The notes beneath the pieces were generated by a model. The model made no database searches. It had not been told where the DNA came from and saw nothing but the letters and a program-made list of their open reading frames with translations. Both the position numbers and the translations under genes were made by a program. Of a DNA stretch of 64,000 nucleotides, positions 57,466 to 64,000 are shown piece by piece. Origin of the DNA: Phlegmacium glaucopus (taxonomy: Eukaryota; Basidiomycota; Agaricomycetes; Agaricales; Cortinariaceae); contig MU130477.1 in assembly GCA_015039465.1 (NCBI GenBank), positions 430,619-494,618 on the forward strand, read 5' to 3'. Positions within the stretch are counted from its first letter, which is position 1, and each line of letters starts with the position of its first letter.

Positions 57466-58568
57466 TGTTAGAGGATGTAAGGACCTGGGAATCAAGTTGA
57501 ATTCTAAGGTGCTTATCTTCGATAAGCACCTTACACCTATATACTACAAAGTGTGGGAGCTAATATGACTATATACAGCTAGTACATAATAGAAGGTAGG
57601 GCGAGGTAGATACCAAGAATAGATACTGACATTGGTACGATGTCATCGGCAAAGGGTCAACTACTACAACAATGGAAGGGAGTCTGTAAAGGGTAGGAAG
57701 GGGAACGCGGTATGTAATACTATTGTAGAGTGAAAGTGAAAGTAAGTAATACTAAGTGTAAGGTAGATGTCGTGCAAATACAGCAAGGTCACATGCACAC
57801 AGTGTGACACATTCTAAAAAGGCAATTTTGCAGTCAATATGACTGAAAGCCACTTTAAACACCTTCATCAATGAGTTATTAAAGATCGGGTCAATAGCAA
57901 TTGTAGAAAATAGCCCTAGTTAGTGAAATTCCTTTGTAGTTTTATTTTAGTCCCAGAGATAAAGATGGAATTTCCACAATAAGACTCAGTACTTGAGAGA
58001 TTGCACTAATTATCTCTTTGAAGACACTCATCGACCTCACCTCCAGCTATAGGATGGAAGCGAAAAGCCTCTAAAGCACATATAGAAAAATTACAAGTTG
58101 CAAGAGGGTCATTACCAGACAAAAGGTGGAAATCCACCCCAGCAGAATCAGATTTATCAGATGGGAGAACATCTGACAACGAGATTGTACATCTTAAATC
58201 TTTTAAAACCCACCAAAACTGCTACATAATATCCCAAATGGACAGCAGGAGCGATGAGGATATACCAAAGGCATCGCGTGGGTAGTTAGGCAGTTGCTGC
58301 TGTTGTTTGACATTCCAAGGGAAATTCCTCATGATCAAGCCTTCCGATAAGCACGAAAATTCGCAGGCATGTCAAGAGTGATAATGTGAAGAGTTCCTAT
58401 TGAACGGATTCCTCAATTTTACTTGTGAGCCACGATAACCAGGCATTTAAAATTAATTTCCCAATATATTTGAAGGGCTGTGTCACAAGTAGTCACAGCA
58501 CATGACCTTGCTGTATTTGCACGACATCTACCTTACCTAGAGGCGGACATAATGAGTGTCCCCTAACA
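57466..58568 (+). repeat. solo LTR (328 bp) with nested MITE
   Basis: TGTTAGAGGATGTAAGG to CCCCTAACA, flanked by GAGTT (57461-57465, 58569-58573). A second copy of the same LTR lies at 61205-61532. Removing it restores the host frame (…KETVAE + LVEYKQK). Confidence 0.9.
57761..58533. mobile_element. TA-flanked MITE, 773 bp
   Basis: Perfect 31-bp terminal repeats starting AGGTAGATGTCGTGCAAATA. Flanked by TA on both sides; the intact LTR at 61205-61532 shows the empty site (gtgtacctag). TA target suggests Tc1/mariner or a related group. No coding capacity seen. Confidence 0.85.
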
Positions 58569-60124
58569 GAGTTGGTGGAATATAAGCAGAAAATAATGAA
58601 GGAGGCCAAGGAGCTCCAAAAGCATTCTGCTCTTGATGCTCAATATGTAGATGTTCTAAAGTCAGACAATGAACATTTGCAGAAAGAACTCTCAAGCAAT
58701 TCAGAACACTATGCAAAAGAGCTTGCATATACTTGTGGAAAGCTGAAATCATCACAAAGTGCATTGAAAGGCTCTAAGTCAGAGGTATACAATCTAAAGC
58801 GAAAATGTGCAAGGGCTATAGCAGTCAAGGAAAATGCTGTTCAGAAAGCTAGGTCTCAGGTTTTACTGGAAAAATCTACCCTCTATCTTTTGAAGAAGGG
58901 GGTATATTCAGAACAGACTCGGAATCTTGTCCGCATTCTTGTTCAAGCTGGTGTCTCAGCTAAAAATATCATGGGTGTCATTAAGGCTGTTTTAGGTATT
59001 GCAGGAATAACTACAGTCGGAAACATCAGTCCTCGTACTATAGCTCGAATTATCCGGGAGGGGTATATTGCAGCATGTATACAATTAGGCTTTGAGCTTG
59101 ATAAAACAGAAGGTAAATTCCTCTTGCTATAATGCAAATAGTTTATAAACTATGTCATAGCTGTTACATTTGGCTCAGATGGAACAGGCCATAAAAACCT
59201 AAATTACAACTCTCACTATGCTCACTATAAGGTTAGGGATGCTGATGGTGAACAAGCACAGGTCACACACTTTCTAGGGCTTCAGAGATCCTTAGATGGA
59301 AGCAGTGAGCAAGCTATGAGGGACTGGGATGATCAATTGCAGAAAATATTTGATATTTACAATGATAGTCCACTTGCCAAAGAACAAAGTAGCTTCACAC
59401 GTCTTATCAATGTCTATTCAAAGCTTGCAGGAATGCATGCAGATCACTGTGCTAAAGAAAAAAAAGATTATGACTTGATGGGGAAGAAGAAAACAGAAGC
59501 AGTTCACCAGGTACTTGGTAAAAGGAGGATTATTGATGATACAAATGAAGAGCTTATGCCTTTTTTTCTTTCTGCACATAAAGAAATGGTGGAAAAAGCT
59601 GGTGGAGAGGCTGATTGGAACAACCTTGATGAATCTGCACAAAAAGAGCACAAAGCAGCAATGTTGGAAAAGCTTACAACAGATCTTGGTCAAGATGCAT
59701 TTGAAAAACTATCTGATAAGGAGAAAGCTATTTTCAAGCTATTTGTCTGGGTTGGATGTGGGTGTCATAAGGATCTAAATACTGTACTTGGAGGTTATAT
59801 TGCTCTGAGAAAATTTTGGGTTGAGCATAGGCTGGAGCCACCTGTCTTACTTTTAAACAAATTCAATGAAGCCATAATTCAGGAGGCTGCTAAAGAAGAC
59901 AAAAATGATTCTGAGGCTGCCCAATGAGCTGTTAAAAATTCCTCACAAGGTGGTATTAAAGCAACAAAACTTGCAGGTGATATCTTGAACAACAAAAATG
60001 ACAAATCTGGGCATCATGATCAATTCCGTACCTGGTGGGAAACAAAAGTAGGCAGAAAATTCACCTTACCTGATACGTCCAATACACATTTTCAATCCCA
60101 TTGTGAGGCTGCAGCAGCATTAAC

Positions 60125-60532
60125 TGTTACAACTTTGAACGATTCAGAGAGTTCTGATTGTAAACAGTCATATAAAGATCGAGTCATTCAACAGTGAGCT
60201 CAATAGAGTGCCAAGAGAGTTGTTCTCGAGGTATTGTCTAAAGAGTTTGAGGTCGTTCAAGAGTAAGATAACCAAAGGTAGATTCTCAAGAATTAGCTAA
60301 GGTTTACATCCAGTGTAAATACAGTATTTATAGTAATAATGAGAGAGTTGTGCATAAGGCAAAACATCCGCATGTAAGAAGGTATGCATAGGTATAAATA
60401 GATGAAACAATGAAAGAAGTGAGGTAGGCATATGTAGACGGGAATGAAAAGAATGAGTAAGGCATGTGGAAGTGAAACGGACATGTGTTCGGTGGAGTTA
60501 AAGAAAAAGAAAAAGAAAAATAGTTCGTAACA
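60125..60532 (+). repeat. solo LTR, 408 bp
   Basis: TGTTACAACTTTGAACG to AGTTCGTAACA, with inverted ends TGTTAC/GTAACA and 5-bp duplication TTAAC (60120-60124, 60533-60537). A different family from the other LTRs here. Removing it restores the host frame (CEAAAALT + RHHNKFVEYL). Confidence 0.9.
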
Positions 60533-61148
60533 TTAACACGCCACCATAATAAATTTGTTGAATATCTTAAATATGCAAAAGACAAAAAGGAGCGTGCACA
60601 TTATAGCCATATGGAGGAAAATTTGTGGAAAGCCCTTCATGATATTCCAACTAGAACAGAACTTGCTGTTTTGGCTCTTTATTCTCAAGCAGTTAGCCAT
60701 CCCTATATGAGAGCAATACGAAAAGATGCAAGTTTAAATGCTCTAAACCTTCAAAGCAGCAATCAGATCATATAACAAGGGAGAATGGAAATTGTCACCA
60801 AAATATGTAGATCCTGGAATACAGAATGAAGACAAAGGAGAGGTATTTGATGGATATAATGATTTTCACTCCTCAGATGAGAATAGTGGCTGGGAGGATG
60901 GATAGTAATTTAGTAATGCTAGTTAGATGAAGATTTCTACTTGTTCTCATTTTTGAACCATATTTTAGGTACTATTTCTACCTCTGAGCATCTGAAAGTG
61001 TTGTACAGCTTATAACTATACCATATCATGCTTTATACAGTGAAAAAATCTTGTGAAACAGTGCAGAACTCATTGAAAACATGTTGTACCAGACTTTGTG
61101 ACCGGTTGTGTGATGTGACATGACATGACAAAACATTGCCAACCCCCA

Positions 61149-61690
61149 CTTCCAGTCAACAGGAGGAGCACGAACAAACCCCATCCACCCACATCTGCAT
61201 GTCCCATTGGGGAATGTAAGGACCCGGGAACCAAGATGAATTCTAAGGTGCTTATCTTCGATAAGCACCTTACACCTATATACTACAAAGCGTGGGAGCT
61301 AATACGACTATATACGGCTAGTACATAATAGAAGGTAGGGTGAGGTAGATACCAAGAATAGATACTGACATCGGTACAATGTCATCGGTGAAGGGTCAAC
61401 TACTACAACAATAGAAGGGAGTCCATAAAGGGTAGGAAGGGGAATGCGGTATGTAATACTATCATAGAGTGAAAGTGAAAGTAAGTAATACTAAGTGTAC
61501 CTAGAGGCAGACACAATGAGTGTCCCCTAACATGTCCTGGATCAGCTTTAAAATAAAAGTCATGGCATTGCAAGGGATATGCAGATAAGTGAGCTCCCTG
61601 TAAGATATCTGTCTGACACTTGATCTGACAGAACTCGGATCTGCCATGCTGAAGGCAATGGCCCACTTGAACCGGTCCGTTGTGAGTGAA
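61149..61690 (+). repeat. R0 repeat, right pieces (61149-61204 and 61533-61690)
   Basis: CTTCCAGTCAACAGGAGGAG and the part from TGGATCAGCTTTAAAATAAA onward match 32119-32295. Interrupted by the solo LTR. Similarity fades after CACTTGAACCGGTCC. Confidence 0.75.
61205..61532 (+). repeat. solo LTR, 328 bp, older copy
   Basis: Same family and length as the LTR at 57466. Flanked by TGTCC (61200-61204, 61533-61537). Its first bases (CATTGGGGAATG) differ from TGTTAGAGGATG mainly by transitions, suggesting age or targeted mutation. Confidence 0.85.
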
Positions 61691-63260
61691 TCCTGCGCCA
61701 AATTTTGATTCTCCAATGGTCCGCAGGTTGGAATTACCCCAACGGATGGGAACGAGACTAAGACCTAGCTGCCATACAATTTTGGTATGCTTTTCATAAT
61801 TCCTAACTAATGCTTATTCATTCACATCACATGTCTGGGAGTTGACAATTGTCAAGGCCCCTCAACTAAGTATTTTAGTTATTGTTTTCTGAACTACTAA
61901 TGCTCCAGATTTAAACTACCTGTTTTGATGCAAACCCCAACTACTTCATCAATGTCCACAGACCTGATTCACGCGCTGACCGAAATGGTGTCTATCATCA
62001 TTTGGGCCTTAGGCATGTTTGTTTCCAGCCTCATGAACCGCTGCTTGTCAATGACAATGACAAATCATGAGGCTGACAAATGCCAACACCACAGCACCAC
62101 CACCAACAATAGCAATAGCATACCAGACCAGAAGCATCATAGCTGGATTTTCCAGCTTGTGAATATTTTATACCCTTACTGATCATTTACACCTGTCCTT
62201 GATCACCTGATCGGCTGTATAGATCTACACTGCTGGCAGATGTAACTAAATAGATTTCCTTCATCTCTATAAAACTCTGACCTCAATGGATATAAACTGG
62301 AAATAAATAAAATAAAAACTTCTGCACCATGAGTCAAACGTAACACATAACTCCGCTTCAGCATGCCATTGTCCACAGGCCTATCGAGTCTTGCATTGGA
62401 ATTTGTCTAAGGGATAGTCTCTTATGTGTGTTAACTCCCTAATATATATTGTATACTTCTGATTGTCATGATCATTAAAAAGCTATTTTCATGGAACGCC
62501 ATCCAAGGGCCCAAGACCCGGACCCACAGAAGCAACCCACCCCAAGACCCGGTGATAGGATCCATATAGCCTTTAGGTTTGTAAACTGGTTATTTTTGCG
62601 ATTTAACAACTTCGCAGTATATGCAGATGCCTCACAGGTACCAACTTCATTTGCACTTGCATTTGCGGTTCTCACACATCCTTCACACCTCGCACAACAC
62701 GATATAGTCCTCATATGGCCTCCGCACATCGCTTCTACGACCTTCATAACTATCCAAAGCACCCTCATTCCTCCTCGCATTTCATACTTCGACATATCTT
62801 CAGTGTCTCTCAGTCAATATTGGACTTAAATGTTTCATCACTTCACAGTCACACCTTTGCACAGCCACTATCTAATCTCGCGGTCTTTCATGGTTCGCAT
62901 ATGCATTCCTTACCTCTCCGTGCATCCTGTGCATTGGTTTTATCATGGTCCGTTGTGTTTTGCATTTACTTTCTTTCATCTTTCCATATATATATTTTTT
63001 ATCATTCTTTCGAAACAGGAGGTCATTCAACTGACCTCCTTACTCATCATCTTTATTTTTATTTCATCTCCTATTCCTTCATTACCAAACTATTGGGTCA
63101 ATGTGATTTCGCATTACATCAGTAAATTCAGGGTCTGCTTACTAGCGCTGGATAGTGCTGGATAGCACCATAGCACCATAGTAAAGGGTCCTTTATTTGT
63201 AGTGCTGGACAGCATCATGCTATTCCTGTCTAGATGGCCTGTTACTGTAGAGTACTAGGG
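61691..63260. other. no convincing gene
   Basis: Open frames near 61925-62182 and 62475-63165 on both strands have composition typical of non-coding AT-rich DNA. No repeat family recognised. Confidence 0.3.
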
Positions 63261-63353
63261 AGTGCTATATAGGCCTAGGTTACTACTATGGAGTACTACA
63301 TAGGTCTAGGTTACTACTACAGAGTACTTTATAGGCCTAAGTTACTACTATCC
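63261..63353 (+). repeat. tandem repeat, 3 x 31 bp
   Basis: Three imperfect units built on AGTRCTATATAGGCCTAGGT + TACTACTAY. Traces of the same words (gttactgtagagtac) extend to the left. Confidence 0.85.
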
Positions 63354-63508
63354 CAAAGCCATATCTCTCTTTCGAGCACTTGGTTAGTTCCACCCGATGC
63401 TACAAAGTAGCATATAGACCATATAGACCATATAGTACCTTAATTCTTATAGTGTTGCATAACAAAAAAAAATTTTATATTATGTATAGGCTATGAATAC
63501 GAAATATA

Positions 63509-63819
63509 CTAATGTGCAAAAAACGGGGTATTAAAGACTACTTGAAAGAAACTTATGTCAACGGAACCTGGACCTTGGTTTTATCAACAAACTATACCGG
63601 CAGTGAAACGAGGACATACCAAATCATTTCGGAAACCCAGTTATCAGTCGAGTTGTAAAGTGGGTACATAGCGAGTCGGTGGGTCTTCAGCTCGTTGCAG
63701 AAGTCACCTAACGAAACAAGTCACTCGTCAGTAAATTGAATTAAGAAAGTTTTAAACAAAGAATGCTTACATTCCTTTCCGTGCCCATCCTGCACGACGA
63801 GACTCATATTGTGCTCCAT
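63509..63819 (-). CDS. possible small unassigned gene
   Basis: On the minus strand an ATG at 63819 gives MEHNMSLVVQDGHGKEC. A GT-AG intron leads to DFCNELKTHRLAMYPLYNST and DNWVSEMI, then a further intron to a short end (FFQVVFNTPFFAH) with a stop at 63509-63511. The sequence looks protein-like but is short and unrecognised. The gene might continue differently. Confidence 0.25.
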
Positions 63820-64000
63820 GGTATTGGTGGCCCTTCAACGTATCTATCAGGGTGAGATGCTGTTTCATAACGGCTCTATATTTATCTCTGTTGAGAGGGA
63901 TTTATTTCTTGTAGCCAAAGTTGACATATTCTTCGAGGCAGTTCTGGATCTATAAAAGGATTATTAGTGGGATGTCAAAATTATTTTAAAGGAGAAAAGA
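63820..64000. other. window edge
   Basis: Probable 5' flank of the preceding minus-strand frame. No other feature seen. Confidence 0.2.

Larger units (their letters stand above)
57074..60905 (+). pseudogene. candidate DDE-type transposase of an uncharacterised mushroom family
   Basis: After removal of inserted LTRs the frame runs from MPPKGARARTANLENLQKAR. Parts: basic N-terminus; long coiled coil (about residues 40-260, for example LADMEVQITSLEVELEKSHE); a winged-helix-like block (ILVQAGVSAKNIMGVIKAVL; VGNISPRTIARIIREGYIAA); an intron at about 59112-59159; then FGSDGTGHKNLNYNSHYAHY, MHADHCAKEKKD, FVWVGCGCHKDLNTVLGGYI and PDTSNTHFQSHCEAA; then HYSHMEENLWKALHDIPT and LAVLALYSQAVSHPYMRAIR. Asp in SDGT, Asp in ADHCAKEKKD and Asp/Glu in CHKD are candidate metal ligands of an RNase H fold. 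TGA stops (57394-57396, 59925-59927) and insertions show this copy is dead. I recall this layout as a high-copy protein group in Agaricomycetes without an assigned function. Confidence 0.6.
56156..61148 (+). mobile_element. 5-kb DNA transposon of uncertain superfamily, 8-bp TSD
   Basis: Ends GGGGTCGGCAATCTC (left) and, in reverse, TGGGGGTTGGCAATGTT (right). Direct repeat CTTCCAGT on both sides (56148-56155, 61149-61156). Imperfect similarity continues inward (GTGACAT, ACATCA and GGTCAC blocks on both sides). It carries a single plus-strand gene with a coiled-coil and RNase-H-like character. Two solo LTRs, one with a nested MITE, were inserted later. Terminal G run, 8-bp duplication and one large gene would fit a KDZ/Zisupton-like or hAT-related group, but the protein matches none that I can name. 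Confidence 0.7.

Noticed and set aside
60289..60585. Tyr/Phe-rich minus-strand frames
   Set aside because: They lie within a solo LTR with clear ends and TSD; composition reflects simple GAAA-type repeats.

Overview
The window looks like a scaffold from an Agaricomycete (mushroom-forming basidiomycete). The genes carry many short introns of about 45-65 bp, most GT-AG and probably a few GC-AG. The mobile elements include a Plavaka DNA transposon, gag-only copia elements and copia elements whose stop codons look like CpG decay, all typical of that group. No rRNA, true tRNA or CRISPR was seen.

Positions 1-33.7 kb are an ordinary gene region. In order it holds: an intact 18-exon cytochrome P450 (+); a membrane-anchored histidine-phosphatase-fold protein lacking its catalytic histidine (-); a head-to-head pair of a short SRP72 (-) and a pinin-like splicing factor (+); a decayed F-box gene; a membrane-anchored GH5_9 exo-1,3-beta-glucanase (+); a TEA/ATTS-domain transcription factor (+); an unassigned gene (-); an N-terminal fragment of a neutral ceramidase (-); a Mutator-type MITE; a dynamin-like GTPase (+); and a small unassigned gene (+). 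No shared pathway is evident; these are housekeeping, cell-wall and regulatory genes lying side by side.

Positions 33.8-61.7 kb are a layered nest of mobile elements whose insertion order can be read from target-site duplications (TSDs). The bottom layer is a low-copy repeat, present intact at 32.02-32.30 kb. A second copy of it was split by a solo LTR (36.63 kb), a 19-kb Plavaka element (36.97-56.08 kb), a 5-kb transposon of uncertain family with an 8-bp TSD (56.16-61.15 kb) and another solo LTR (61.2 kb). Plavaka carries a transposase and a divergent partner gene. The partner gene was hit by a copia retrotransposon (37.32-48.0 kb), which was itself hit by a Tc1/mariner, a hAT and two oppositely oriented copies of a 1.4-kb LTR-like repeat. 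The Plavaka transposase is interrupted by a 2.6-kb palindrome containing arrays of a GGAATTCC-type motif and a tRNA-like pol III promoter. The 5-kb transposon contains two solo LTRs, one of them with a MITE inside. Just left of the nest, a small MITE was hit by a gag-only copia element, which was hit by a hAT MITE. The 100-N gap lies in that element's LTR.

Positions 61.7-64 kb hold no convincing gene, a 31-bp tandem repeat and a possible small minus-strand gene.

Exon structures were worked out by hand from splice signals and reading frame and have not been checked against transcripts. Family names rest on recognised motifs, not on searches.
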